Positions 1-8,537 of a stretch of 64,000 nucleotides of DNA are shown here, one piece after another (positions within the stretch are counted from its first letter, which is position 1; every line of letters begins with the position of its first letter). Below the pieces are notes generated by a model that was not told the origin of the DNA, made no database searches, and saw only the letters and a program-made list of their open reading frames with translations. The translations under genes and the position numbers were made by a program. The DNA is from BP-464 sp963825415 (GTDB lineage: Bacteria; Actinomycetota; Thermoleophilia; Solirubrobacterales; Solirubrobacteraceae): assembly GCA_963825415.1 (NCBI GenBank), contig CAWGTD010000006.1, positions 186,001-250,000 of the forward strand, given 5' to 3'.

Positions 1-591
1 CTCGCCGCGGACGCGGAAGTGGCCGCGGCCCAGCGCCACGTCGTTGCGCGAGTACTGCATCGTCACGAGCTTGCGCAGCAGCGCGTCGCGGTCGGCGAAG
101 TCGCCGCGCTTGAGCACGACGACGTTGCGGTCGTATGTCTCCGGCGAGCCCAGGCCGAAGATGCACGACACGCTGGCCACGATGATCACGTCGCGCCGGG
201 CGAACAGCGCGGCGGTCGCCGCGTGGCGCAGGCGGTCGATCTCGTCGTTGATGGCCGAGTCCTTCTCGATGTAGAGGTCCTTGGACGGGACGTAGGCCTC
301 GGGCTGGTAGTAGTCGTAGTAGCTGACGAAGTACTCGACCGCGTTGTCGGGGAAGAACGTGCGGAACTCGTTGCACAGCTGTGCGGCCAGCGTTTTGTTG
401 TGCGCGATGACCAGCGAGGGCTTCTGCACCGCCTGGATCACGCCGGCCATCGTCATCGTCTTGCCGGTGCCCGTCGCGCCGAGCAACGTGGTGGCGCGAT
501 CGCCGCGTGTGACCGCCTCCGCGATCTCCTCGATTGCCCTCGGCTGGTGGGCCGCGGGGGTGAAAATGGGGTCCAGTCGGAACTCGGGCAA
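1..591 (-). CDS. uvrB: UvrABC excinuclease subunit B, 5' part (cut by window edge)
   Basis: N-terminal 197 codons of UvrB, the helicase-like damage-verification subunit of nucleotide excision repair, which is loaded by UvrA and recruits UvrC. Visible are the Walker A motif GATGTGKT (residues 38-45), the AHNKTLAAQL motif Ia, and the YYDYYQPEAY segment of the DNA-clamping beta-hairpin. The rest runs off the left edge. The start is taken as a TTG: an in-frame TAG lies only 12 bases upstream, no ATG or GTG lies between, and residues LPEFRLDP then align with the usual UvrB N-terminus. A GAAAGG sits very close (about 3 bases) in front. The gene is divergent from the pabB-pabC fusion. The family call is certain from the part seen. 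Confidence 0.96.
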   Translation of the reverse strand, partial: MPEFRLDPIFTPAAHQPRAIEEIAEAVTRGDRATTLLGATGTGKTMTMAGVIQAVQKPSLVIAHNKTLAAQLCNEFRTFFPDNAVEYFVSYYDYYQPEAYVPSKDLYIEKDSAINDEIDRLRHAATAALFARRDVIIVASVSCIFGLGSPETYDRNVVVLKRGDFADRDALLRKLVTMQYSRNDVALGRGHFRVRGE

Positions 592-652
592 GAACCTTTC
601 AGTCTAGGAATCGGCGCAGACGGAATCGGGTCGCAGGCGGTCGTACGCTGAG

Positions 653-2602
653 GTGGTGCGCGCGGTCCGCCACCCACTGCAGAGCACGCTGGCGCCCGCC
701 GAGGCGGTGCGGTTGGTGGCGGGCGAGGACCGCCCGTTCGCGCTGCTCGGCGACTGGGCCGGAGGCGGCGCCCTGCTCGGCTCGGCGCCGGTGCGCGTGG
801 CCGGCGCCGACGAGGACCCGTTCGCCCTGCTCGACGACCAGCCCGCGGTGCAGGCCGAGGGCGCGGTCGTGGGCGGCGGCTGGTTCGGCGTGCTCGGCTA
901 CCGGCTCGGCCACCTCGTCGAGGAGCTGCCGGCCGACCCGCCGGCCCCCACTCCCCTGCCCGCCCATGCGCTCGCCTTCTACGACCATGTCATCCGCTTC
1001 GACGGCGAGCGTTGGTGGTTCGAGGCGCTGTGGTCCGCTGCCCGCGAAGCCGCGCTCGACGAGCGGCTCGAGCACTGGCGCCGGCGACTCGACCAGCCCG
1101 CGCCGGCGCCCGGGCCGCTGCGCCTGGCCGCGTTCGCGCCGCGCGCACCCGGCGAGGCCGCGCATCTGGCGGCCGTCGCCGAGTGCATCGAGCGGATCGC
1201 CGCCGGCGAGCTGTTCCAGGCGAACCTGACGCTGCGGCTGGAGGCCGGCTGGTCGGGCATCGCGACGGAGCTCGCCGCGCGCGCCTTCTGCAGTGGCTCG
1301 CGCTTCGGAGCGTTCGTCGAAGGCCCGTCGGGAGCCGTCGTCAGCCTTTCGCCGGAGCGGTTCCTGCGGCGGATCGGCCGGCAGGTGCAGACCGAGCCGA
1401 TCAAGGGCACCGCCGAGGACCCGGAGGTGTTGCTCGCCTCCACCAAGGACGCGGCCGAGCACGTGATGATCGTCGACCTGATGCGCAACGACCTCGGGCG
1501 CGTCTGCGCCTACGGGACGATCGAGGCGCACCCGCCGCGCGTCGAGCCGCACGCGAACGTCTTTCACCTCGTCTCGTCGGTGACGGGCACCCTGCGCGAC
1601 GACGCCGGCGACGCCGACCTGCTGCGCGCGACGTTCCCGCCGGGCTCGGTGACAGGCGCGCCGAAGGTCCAGTCGCTGAAGGTGATCTCCGAGCTGGAGG
1701 CGACGCGGCGCGAGGCCTATACCGGCGCGATCGGCTACGCGAGCCCGGTCGCCGGGTTGGAGCTCAACGTGGCGATCCGGACGTTCGAGACCCGCGGCGA
1801 GCGCATCTGGCTGGGGGCCGGCGGCGGGATCGTCGCCCAGTCGCGGCCGGAGGCGGAGCTCGCCGAGGCGCTCGACAAGGCGCGCGGGCCGCTCGACGCG
1901 ATCGGCGCTCGGCTGGCCCCTCTCCACCCCCGCACCCGCCTACCACGAGCCCTCCCCCGCGCCCTCGACCACGGGCCGCGGCCCGACCCGTCGCACGGGC
2001 TGCTGGAGACGATCCTCGTCATCGACGGGCGTCCCAGGGCCCTCGAACGGCATCTGGAGCGGCTGGGAGCGAGCGCAGCGACCGTGTACGACCTCCCGGT
2101 CCCGGGTGACGCCCGTGTTCTGATCGAGGCGGCCGCGGCGGGCGCCACCGGACCGTGTCGCGTGCGCGTTGTCGCCACCCCGGCGCCGAAGGCGGTCTCG
2201 CTGGCGGTCACGCTCGCACCGATCGGGGAGCGGCCCGAGACCACGGGGTTGACGCCGTTCGTGCTTCCCGGTGGCCTGGGGGCGCACAAGTGGGCCGACC
2301 GCCGCCTGGCCGCCGCACTGGAGGCCGCGGCCGGCCCCGCCAGCACCGCGCTGCTCGTGGACGCCGACGGCGCCGTGCTGGAGGCGACGTGGGCGAACGT
2401 CTGGCTCGTCGAGGGCGACGGCCTCGTCACGCCGCCGGCCGACGGGCGCCTGCTGGCCGGCATCGGGCGGATGCAGCTGCTTGCCGAGGCAAGCGAGGAC
2501 GAGGTCGACCTCGCGCGGCTCGAGGCCGCCGACGAGGTCTTCCTCACGTCGGCGCTACGCACGCGGCACCGCGTCGGCCCGCCCGCGCCCGTGCCCGCCT
2601 AG
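653..2602 (+). CDS. pabB: Aminodeoxychorismate synthase component I fused to aminodeoxychorismate lyase
   Basis: A 649-residue two-domain folate-pathway enzyme. The first ~430 residues are a chorismate-binding domain with the PIKGT motif (Lys251), which marks PabB rather than anthranilate synthase (PIAGT), plus DLMRNDLGRV and GSVTGAPKV. Residues ~450-649 are a class IV PLP fold like PabC; the presumed PLP lysine is Lys546 in AHKWADR, followed by LEATWANVW. Together they would turn chorismate into 4-amino-4-deoxychorismate and then p-aminobenzoate plus pyruvate. No glutaminase domain is fused and no pabA is next to it, so ammonia may come from TrpG at 34.3-34.9 kb (inference). Start is GTG at 653; a second GTG follows directly. 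The gene converges with and overlaps the transglycosylase stop by 3 bases. Confidence 0.93.
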   Translation: MVRAVRHPLQSTLAPAEAVRLVAGEDRPFALLGDWAGGGALLGSAPVRVAGADEDPFALLDDQPAVQAEGAVVGGGWFGVLGYRLGHLVEELPADPPAPTPLPAHALAFYDHVIRFDGERWWFEALWSAAREAALDERLEHWRRRLDQPAPAPGPLRLAAFAPRAPGEAAHLAAVAECIERIAAGELFQANLTLRLEAGWSGIATELAARAFCSGSRFGAFVEGPSGAVVSLSPERFLRRIGRQVQTEPIKGTAEDPEVLLASTKDAAEHVMIVDLMRNDLGRVCAYGTIEAHPPRVEPHANVFHLVSSVTGTLRDDAGDADLLRATFPPGSVTGAPKVQSLKVISELEATRREAYTGAIGYASPVAGLELNVAIRTFETRGERIWLGAGGGIVAQSRPEAELAEALDKARGPLDAIGARLAPLHPRTRLPRALPRALDHGPRPDPSHGLLETILVIDGRPRALERHLERLGASAATVYDLPVPGDARVLIEAAAAGATGPCRVRVVATPAPKAVSLAVTLAPIGERPETTGLTPFVLPGGLGAHKWADRRLAAALEAAAGPASTALLVDADGAVLEATWANVWLVEGDGLVTPPADGRLLAGIGRMQLLAEASEDEVDLARLEAADEVFLTSALRTRHRVGPPAPVPA

Positions 2603-3252
2603 CGCAGGCCGAGCTCGCGCGGGTACTCGCGGGCGTACTGCCCGCGTGCCGAGAGGACGCGGCGCACGTAGGCCCGCGTCTCCGGGAACGGGATGTCGCC
2701 CACCCGCAGTGAGCGGTCCGCCTGGCCGGCCTGGTCGATCCAGCGGTCGACGTTGCCCTCGCCGCCGTTGTAGGCCGCCAGCGCCAGCGTGGTGTTGCCG
2801 CCGTAGCGGCCGATGAGGTAGCGCAGGTAGTACGTGCCGTAGGCGATGTTCACCTGCGGCGTCGACAGGTCGCCGATCTCGAAGGCTGTGCCCCCGGAGC
2901 GACCGGCGATGAACTGGGCGGTCTGCGGAGTGATCTGCATGAGGCCCTTCGCGCCCGCCTGTGAGGTCGCGTCGCGGAAGTGCGACTCGGCGTAGATCAC
3001 GGCGGCGACCAGGGCCGGGTCGAGGCCCTTCTCCCGCGACTGCTGGCGGATGATGTCCTCGTGACGCAGCGGGAGCTTGATCTCTCGCACCGCGTGGTCG
3101 AGCGTCGGCATCAGCAGCACGACGAGCAGGCCGATCGCCGCGGCGGTGCCGACCACCAGGCCGGCGCGCCTGCGCAGGATCGTCGCGCGCGGCACGCGGC
3201 GGCCGCGCGAGATGCGGCTGGTGCGGGCGCTGGTGCCGGCGGGGAAGTTCAC
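2599..3252 (-). CDS. Membrane-anchored soluble lytic transglycosylase (SLT domain)
   Basis: A 217-residue peptidoglycan hydrolase. A basic N-terminus precedes one membrane segment (about residues 30-50, GLVVGTAAAIGLLVVLLM), so the enzyme is probably tethered outside the membrane. The SLT domain (about 65-190) has the catalytic Glu89 in VIYAESHF, then AGAKGLMQI, NIAYGTYYL and ALAAYNGG, all typical of the lysozyme-like fold that cleaves the MurNAc-GlcNAc bond to anhydro-MurNAc. The GTG start overlaps the coaE stop as GTGA, so the two are probably co-transcribed. The link to CoA synthesis looks like simple packing and not a functional one. Confidence 0.9.
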   Translation of the reverse strand: MNFPAGTSARTSRISRGRRVPRATILRRRAGLVVGTAAAIGLLVVLLMPTLDHAVREIKLPLRHEDIIRQQSREKGLDPALVAAVIYAESHFRDATSQAGAKGLMQITPQTAQFIAGRSGGTAFEIGDLSTPQVNIAYGTYYLRYLIGRYGGNTTLALAAYNGGEGNVDRWIDQAGQADRSLRVGDIPFPETRAYVRRVLSARGQYAREYPRELGLR

Positions 3253-3851
3253 GACTCGTTCAGCTTCTCAAGGACGCCTGACAGCGCCTCTTCCAACTCT
3301 CCCACCGTTCCCGAGTTGCGAATCACGAAGTCGGCGCGACTTGCCTTGTCCTGTTGGGGAAGCTGCCGCGCGGCTCGCTCGTCGACCGCCTCGTGGCCCC
3401 GCAGCGCCGCGCGCTCGCGACGGACGTCCTCGTCGGCGACGACCGCGATCGTGGCGTCGTAAGCGCCCTCCATTCCCGCCTCGAACAACAGCGGCGTCTC
3501 GACCACCGCTGCGCGAGGCGCCGGGGTGCGGCTCAGGGCGTCCTCGCGGAACGCGGCCACCCGCTGGGCCACCCGCGGCCAGATCAACTGCTCGAGCCAG
3601 GCCCGCTCCTCGGGCCCGGCGAACGCCGCGGCCGCGACCGCCGAGCGGTCGACGACGCCCGCGGGCGCCACCTTCTCGCCCCACCGGGCGACGACGGCAT
3701 CACGCACCTCGGCGTCCTCGTAGAGCTCGTGGACGACCGCGTCGGTCGACAACGTCGCCGCACCGAGCCGCTCCAACGCGGCGAGCGCGGTCGACTTGCC
3801 GGCGCCCAGCCCACCGGTGAGCCCGACGAACGGGACGCTGGGAGCCGCCAC
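3249..3851 (-). CDS. coaE: Dephospho-CoA kinase
   Basis: A 200-residue P-loop kinase for the last step of CoA synthesis, phosphorylation of the 3'-hydroxyl of dephospho-CoA. The P-loop GLTGGLGAGKST is at the N-terminus, followed by the STDAVVHELY segment (Asp of the DxD-like site) and VETPLLFEAGMEG, the family's substrate-lid motif. Length is normal for the family. It starts with ATG 18 bases after the corrected rpsA stop, an order (rpsA-coaE) seen in many actinobacteria. The uncorrected rpsA frame would read across this gene in another frame; that overlap is an artefact of the rpsA frameshift. Confidence 0.96.
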   Translation of the reverse strand: MAAPSVPFVGLTGGLGAGKSTALAALERLGAATLSTDAVVHELYEDAEVRDAVVARWGEKVAPAGVVDRSAVAAAAFAGPEERAWLEQLIWPRVAQRVAAFREDALSRTPAPRAAVVETPLLFEAGMEGAYDATIAVVADEDVRRERAALRGHEAVDERAARQLPQQDKASRADFVIRNSGTVGELEEALSGVLEKLNES

Positions 3852-3869
3852 GACGCGGCGCCGACCGGG

Positions 3870-5494
3870 CTAGGACTGCTGTTCGGCCGGGGGCGCGGCC
3901 TCGACCGCGTCGGCCTCGGCCTCGGTGTCGGCCGCGGGAGCGTCCTCGGCCGCCGGCTCGTCGGGCGCGGCCTCGGCCGGAGCTTCCTCAGCCGGAGCCT
4001 CCTCGGCGGGAGCCTCCTCGGCAGGCGCCTCCTCGGCAGGCGCCTCGGCCTCGGCGGCCGGAGCCTCCTCAGCCGGAGCCTCCTCGCGGGCGCCTCCTCG
4101 GCAGGCGCCTCGGCCTCGGCGGCCGGAGCCTCCTCGGCGGGGGCCTCCTCGGCGGCCTCCTCGGCCGGAGCCTCGGCGATCTCCGCCTCGGCCAAGTCGG
4201 TCGCCGGATCGGCCTCTGCGTCGGCCTCGGCGGGAGCGGCATCAGCGGGCGGCGCGCTCGGCGGCGCGAAGACGTCCTCGCTCAGGCCAAGCTCGGGCAC
4301 GTCGTCGAGGTCGCCGAGATCCAGCGGCTCGCCCGCGGCGGCGCGGTGCTCGCTCGGCAGCACCTGACCCTCGACTCGCTTGACCGACAGCGAGAGCCGC
4401 CGGCGCTCGGAGTCGATCTCGAGAACCTTCACCCGCACCACGTCGCCCGGCTGGACGACCTCGCGCGGGTTCTCGACGTGATGGTTGGCCAGCTCGGAGA
4501 TGTGCACGAGGCCCTCGACGCCGTCGAGGATCTCCACGAACGCGCCGAACGTGACGACCTTCGTGACCGTGCCCTCCAGCTCGTCACCCACGCGGTAGGT
4601 GTCGACGACCCGCTGCCACGGATCCTCCTGGGTCTGCTTGAGGCCCAGGCTGATGCGCTGGCGGTCGCGGTCGATGTCGAGGACCTTGACCTGCACGGCG
4701 TCGCCGATGTTGAGCAGCTCGGACGGGTGGTTGACGTGCGACCACGAGAGCTCGGAGATGTGGATCAGGCCGTCGATCCCGTTGAGGTCGACGAACGCGC
4801 CGAAGTCGACGATGTTCGAGATGACGCCCTCGACGACAAGTCCGGGCTGGAGGTTGTCGAGGATCTCCTGGCGCTGCTCCTTGCGCTCCTCCTCGAGCAC
4901 CGCGCGGCGCGAGAGCACGACGTTGTTGCGCGAGCGGTTGAGCTCGATGACCTTGCACTCGATCTGCGTGTGCAGGTACTGGTCGAGGTCCGGCACGCGG
5001 CGGATGTCGACCAGCGACGCGGGCAGGAAGCCGCGCACGCCGAGGTCGATGATGAGCCCGCCCTTGACCACTTCGATGACCGTGCCCGTGACCGGTTCGC
5101 CACTCTCGCCCGCCGCCTCGATGCGCCGCCACGCCTTCTCGAAGCGGGCGCGCTTCTTGGACATGATCAGGCGACCGTCCTGGTCCTCCTTGATCAGGAC
5201 GAGTGCGTCGACCTCCTCCCCCAGCTCGACCTCTTCGTGCGGGTCGACGTTCTTGCGGATCGACAGCTCGTTGGAGGGGATGACCCCCTCGCTCTTGTAG
5301 CCGATGTCGACGAGTACCTCGTCGTTGTCGATACGCACGACGCTGCCGGAGACAACCTCGCCTTCCTCGATCTGCGTGAAGGTCGCGTCGTAGTTGGGGA
5401 CGATCTGGCCGTCGATCTCGAGCAGCAGACCGTCGCTGCCCTCGACGATCTTGGCTTCAGGTACGTCGGTCGTAGGTTCAGTGGTCGTTGACAT
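3870..5494 (-). CDS. rpsA: 30S ribosomal protein S1 (one-base frameshift in C-terminal repeats)
   Basis: Binds mRNA on the small ribosomal subunit. Four S1 (OB-fold) repeats are visible over the first ~360 residues: GEVVSGSVVRIDNDEV, GEPVTGTVIEVVKGGL, GLVVEGVISNIVDFGAFV and GDELEGTVTKVVTFGAFV. A long acidic tail of Glu-Glu-Ala-Pro-Ala repeats follows. As written, the frame shifts near 4084-4090: the acidic repeats turn abruptly into Arg/Pro-rich sequence and the frame would run on through coaE to 3584. Restoring one base keeps the acidic repeats in frame to a TAG at 3870-3872, giving 541 residues that end AEQQS just before coaE. The interval length (1625) is one short of a codon multiple, which agrees with a single missing base. 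ATG at 5494; no strong Shine-Dalgarno is seen. Confidence 0.9.
4025..4135 (-). repeat. 46-bp perfect direct repeat in the rpsA tail
   Basis: Bases 4025-4070 and 4090-4135 are identical (46 bp). They lie in the part of rpsA coding the Ala/Glu/Pro tail. The offset is 65 bases; 66 (22 codons) would keep the frame, so an in-frame duplication followed by loss of one base between the copies explains both the repeat and the frameshift. GC-rich tandem repeats like this are also prone to assembly and base-calling error. Confidence 0.85.
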
Positions 5495-5528
5495 TCAGCG
5501 GAACAGCCTAGCGGTATGGTCCGCGCCG

Positions 5529-6686
5529 ATGCCCGTGCGCGCGACCAAGCGCGGCGCCGACCGCACACCGTTGTCGGGGCGCCACGACGTGCTGATCTGC
5601 GGTGCCAGCTTCGCCGGTCTGGCGGCCGCTCGCGAGCTCGCCGGCACTGGTGCGGACGTGCTCGTGGTCGACCGCTACGAGATCGGCGAACGCCAGACCT
5701 CGGCGTGTGCGGCGCCCACCGCGTGGCTTCGCAACCTGGGTCTCGACGAGTCGATCCGCCAGACGTTCGGCGAGCTCGTCGTGCACACCCCGCGCCGCAC
5801 GTTCCGCTGGGGCCTGCCATTCACGTTCTCGACGTTCGACTACCGCACGTTGTGCGAGCTGCTGGCCACTCAGGGCGACTTCACGTTCGAGACCGCGAAG
5901 GTCGACGACATCGCTCCCGGCGAGGTGCACGCGGTGCGCACCGACCGCGGGACGGTCGAGGCGCCGCTGGTCGTCGACGCGCTGGGCTGGCGGCGCGTGC
6001 TGGGCTCTCTTTCCGGCGCGGCGGTGCAGCCGCCCGAGGCGCTGCTGTCGCGCGGGCTGGAGGTCCACCCCGACGGCACGTCGACGGATCTCGAGCTGTG
6101 GCTCGACGGCCGCTACGTGCGCGCGGGCTACGGCTGGAGCTTCCCCGCCGGCGACGAGCTGCGCGTCGGCGTCGGCTCCTTCGAGCCGCGCGACCACGTC
6201 AAGGACCCCACAGTCCGGCTCGCCTCCGACGTCGACGTCCCGGCGGTGCGCTTCCAGGGCAACTGGATCCCGCACGCGCTGCGCCCGGCCGTCGAGCAGG
6301 ACATCTTCTTCGCGGGCGACAGCGCGGGCCACTGCCTGCCCACCACCGCCGAGGGCATCCGCACGGCGCTGTACTTCGGCCTGGCCTGCGGGCGCGAGCT
6401 GCGCGCCGTCGTCGAGGGCCGCGCCACGCGTGAGCAGGCGCTGGAGCGCTACGCAGCGTTCTCGGCCGCGCACGCGCGCGCGTTCAGGCTGCTCAAGCGC
6501 GCGCAGGACCTCGTCGGCCACGTCGTCCCGCGCGAGCGCGTGCTGCGCGTGACCGTCGCCGCGATCTCGCGCCCGGCGCTGGTCGACGCGTTCTTCCGTC
6601 GCTACCTCGCGGTGGCACCGCCCGAGTTCGCGCTCGCCACCGCCGCGCACCCGCGCCCCGAGCGCGTCGCCGCGCTGGCCGCCTGA
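5529..6686 (+). CDS. FAD-dependent oxidoreductase, geranylgeranyl-reductase-like
   Basis: About 385 residues. The N-terminal Rossmann motif is GASFAGLAAARELA followed by an acidic strand end (VLVVDRYEIGE), and a second FAD motif, FFAGDSAGHCLPTTAEG, lies near residue 260; this layout is that of the flavin monooxygenase/geranylgeranyl reductase group (GR2 family). Substrate and reaction cannot be told from sequence. The open frame extends back into rpsA, but the ATG at 5529 is preferred because the Rossmann fold begins soon after it and it clears the divergent rpsA start by 34 bases. The alternative class is an FAD-dependent halogenase-like or tryptophan-7-halogenase-like protein, but no WxWxIP motif is seen. 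Confidence 0.75.
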   Translation: MPVRATKRGADRTPLSGRHDVLICGASFAGLAAARELAGTGADVLVVDRYEIGERQTSACAAPTAWLRNLGLDESIRQTFGELVVHTPRRTFRWGLPFTFSTFDYRTLCELLATQGDFTFETAKVDDIAPGEVHAVRTDRGTVEAPLVVDALGWRRVLGSLSGAAVQPPEALLSRGLEVHPDGTSTDLELWLDGRYVRAGYGWSFPAGDELRVGVGSFEPRDHVKDPTVRLASDVDVPAVRFQGNWIPHALRPAVEQDIFFAGDSAGHCLPTTAEGIRTALYFGLACGRELRAVVEGRATREQALERYAAFSAAHARAFRLLKRAQDLVGHVVPRERVLRVTVAAISRPALVDAFFRRYLAVAPPEFALATAAHPRPERVAALAA

Positions 6687-6698
6687 GCCGCTCCGGCG

Positions 6699-8159
6699 AT
6701 GTCGGTACCGATCACGGAGCGCTCGGCCGTCTCGCTGGCACGCTCGATCAGGACCGGCGAGATCAGCTCGCGCGAGGTGGTCGACGCGCACCTCGCGCTC
6801 CTCGAGCAGGTCAACCCGCGCATCAACGCGGTCGTGGTACCGCGCTTCCAAGCGGCGCGCGAAGAGGCGTCTTCGGCGGATGCGCGGATCGCGAGCGCCG
6901 CGCCCGACGAGGAGCTTCCGCCGCTGCTGGGCGTGCCGTGCACGATCAAGGAGTCGATCGCCGTCGCGGGGCTACCGAACTGCGCCGGGCTGGTCGCCCG
7001 ACGCGAACTGCGTGCCGAGCGCACGGCGCCCACGGCGCAGCGGCTGCTCGACGCCGGGGCGATCCCACTCGGGCTCACCAACACGTCCGAGCTGACGATG
7101 TGGATCGAGTCTCACAACCACGTCTACGGCCGGACGCACAACGCCTACGACCCGCGGCGCATCGCCGGCGGTTCGTCGGGCGGTGAGGGCGCCGCGGTGG
7201 GCGCCGGCCTCGCGCCGATCGGCCTCGGCAGCGACATCGGCGGCTCGATTCGCCTGCCGGCGTTCTTCAACGGCGTGTTCGGACACAAGCCGACATCCGG
7301 CCTGCTGCCCAACAGCGGGCAGTTCCCGGTGACGCACGGCGAGGCCGGCCGCCTGCTGTCCGTCGGTCCGCTGGCGCGCCGCGGTGAGGACCTGATGCCG
7401 GCGCTGCGCGTGCTGGCGGGCGCCGACCCCGACGACCCGTTCTCGCGCGATGCGCCGCTCGGCGAGCCGGGCGACGTGTCGCTGGCCGGGCTGCCCGTCG
7501 TGGTGATCGACGGGCGCCTGATCCCGCCGGTGTCCAAGGAGCTGCGCGCGGCGCTCGACCGCGCGGCCGGTGTGCTCGAGGATGCGGGCGCGCGTGTGCG
7601 GCGCGTTCCCCTGCGACGGCTGCGGACCGCGCTCGAGCCCTACCTGGCGACGCTCGCCGAAGGCGCAGGCACGACGACGCTCGAGCTCCTCGCCGGCGAG
7701 GGCGTGCACATCCGGGCACGTGACCTGCTGCGCCGCGGCGCGCCGCATACGACGGCGACCAAGCTGCTGATCGCAGCCGAGTCGACGTTCGGCCGGCTGC
7801 CTCCCGGGCGAACGCGGCGCGCGGTCAACGCCGGCGCGCGGCTCGCGCGCGAGATCGAGGAGCTCGTGGGCGACGGCGTGCTCCTGCATCCGCCGTTCGG
7901 CCGCACCGCCCCGCGGCACGGCATGACCGTCGGCCGCCCATGGAAGATCCTCCATGCCGCCGTCTTCAACCTGGCGGGCCTGCCGGCCACCGAGATCCCG
8001 CTCGGCCTCGGCAAGCGCGGCCTGCCGCTCGGCGTGCAGGCGATCGCCGGTCGCGACCGCGACCACGTGAGCATCGCGGTGGCGCTGGAACTCGAACGAG
8101 CGCTCGGCGGCTGGGTGCCGCCCGGAGCGCGTCCCAGGCGCCGAGCTCGACGCGCCTAG
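6699..8159 (+). CDS. Amidase signature family enzyme
   Basis: A 486-residue enzyme of the amidase signature family. It has the Lys of the Ser-cisSer-Lys triad in CTIKES (about residue 83), the Gly/Ser-rich signature AGGSSGGEGA and GSDIGGSIRLPAFFNG with the nucleophile Ser. Length and order fit amidases such as 6-aminohexanoate-cyclic-dimer hydrolase or fatty-acid amide hydrolase relatives. It is not a clear GatA: no gatB or gatC lies nearby and the C-terminal part differs. It starts 12 bases after the oxidoreductase and is probably co-transcribed. Cytosolic; substrate unknown. Confidence 0.85.
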   Translation: MSVPITERSAVSLARSIRTGEISSREVVDAHLALLEQVNPRINAVVVPRFQAAREEASSADARIASAAPDEELPPLLGVPCTIKESIAVAGLPNCAGLVARRELRAERTAPTAQRLLDAGAIPLGLTNTSELTMWIESHNHVYGRTHNAYDPRRIAGGSSGGEGAAVGAGLAPIGLGSDIGGSIRLPAFFNGVFGHKPTSGLLPNSGQFPVTHGEAGRLLSVGPLARRGEDLMPALRVLAGADPDDPFSRDAPLGEPGDVSLAGLPVVVIDGRLIPPVSKELRAALDRAAGVLEDAGARVRRVPLRRLRTALEPYLATLAEGAGTTTLELLAGEGVHIRARDLLRRGAPHTTATKLLIAAESTFGRLPPGRTRRAVNAGARLAREIEELVGDGVLLHPPFGRTAPRHGMTVGRPWKILHAAVFNLAGLPATEIPLGLGKRGLPLGVQAIAGRDRDHVSIAVALELERALGGWVPPGARPRRRARRA

Positions 8160-8476
8160 AACCCGCGGCGCTCGCGGTCCGCGCTAGGCGAACGTGAGCC
8201 GATCAGCACGCGCCGCCAGGCGTGTGCGAGCCACAGCAACGCAAGCACGAGCGCGGCGATCGAGGCCGCGGGCGCGTCGTCATAGCTGACGTCGCCCAGA
8301 ACCACGAAGAAGAGGTACACGACCACCGCGGCGCCGATGATCGCCCAGAACGCCGGGAGGATCGCGAAGCGGCCCTGGGTGTCGACGGTGCGCCGCCCGG
8401 AGCTCGAGCGGCGCTCGCCGGAACGACGGTCGCGCCGCCTGCGGCGTTCGCCGCTGCCTGCCTGTTCCGCAGTCAT
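8156..8476 (-). CDS. Small basic membrane protein, hypothetical
   Basis: About 106 residues. The N-terminal third is rich in Arg and Ser (predicted cytosolic, disordered), followed by two membrane segments, about FAILPAFWAIIGAAVVVYLFF and ASIAALVLALLWLAHAW, and a short basic tail. No family is recognised. ATG at 8476 is chosen over an upstream in-frame codon at 8512 because the stretch between has no recognisable ribosome site and the charged head then starts cleanly with MTAEQAG. It overlaps the amidase stop by 4 bases in convergent orientation. 2TM plus basic head could be a 2TM-domain protein; function unknown. Confidence 0.6.
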   Translation of the reverse strand: MTAEQAGSGERRRRRDRRSGERRSSSGRRTVDTQGRFAILPAFWAIIGAAVVVYLFFVVLGDVSYDDAPAASIAALVLALLWLAHAWRRVLIGSRSPSADRERRGF

Positions 8477-8537
8477 CTGCCGATCGTCGCGCGTCGAGCG
8501 GACATAGCGCAACCGATCATCCGTCTAGTCCCGTCGT

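Noticed and set aside
599..1927. Minus-strand frame over the pabB-pabC fusion
   Set aside because: Antisense shadow, typical of GC-rich genes; rich in Arg, Gly and Ala with no domain.
3584..3869. Continuation of rpsA frame through coaE as an Arg/Pro-rich tail
   Set aside because: It is the out-of-frame reading of acidic repeats after a one-base loss; the other frame ends cleanly before coaE and coaE is an intact kinase.
6699..8159. Amidase as GatA of the tRNA amidotransferase
   Set aside because: No gatB/gatC neighbours, and the C-terminal part does not match GatA.
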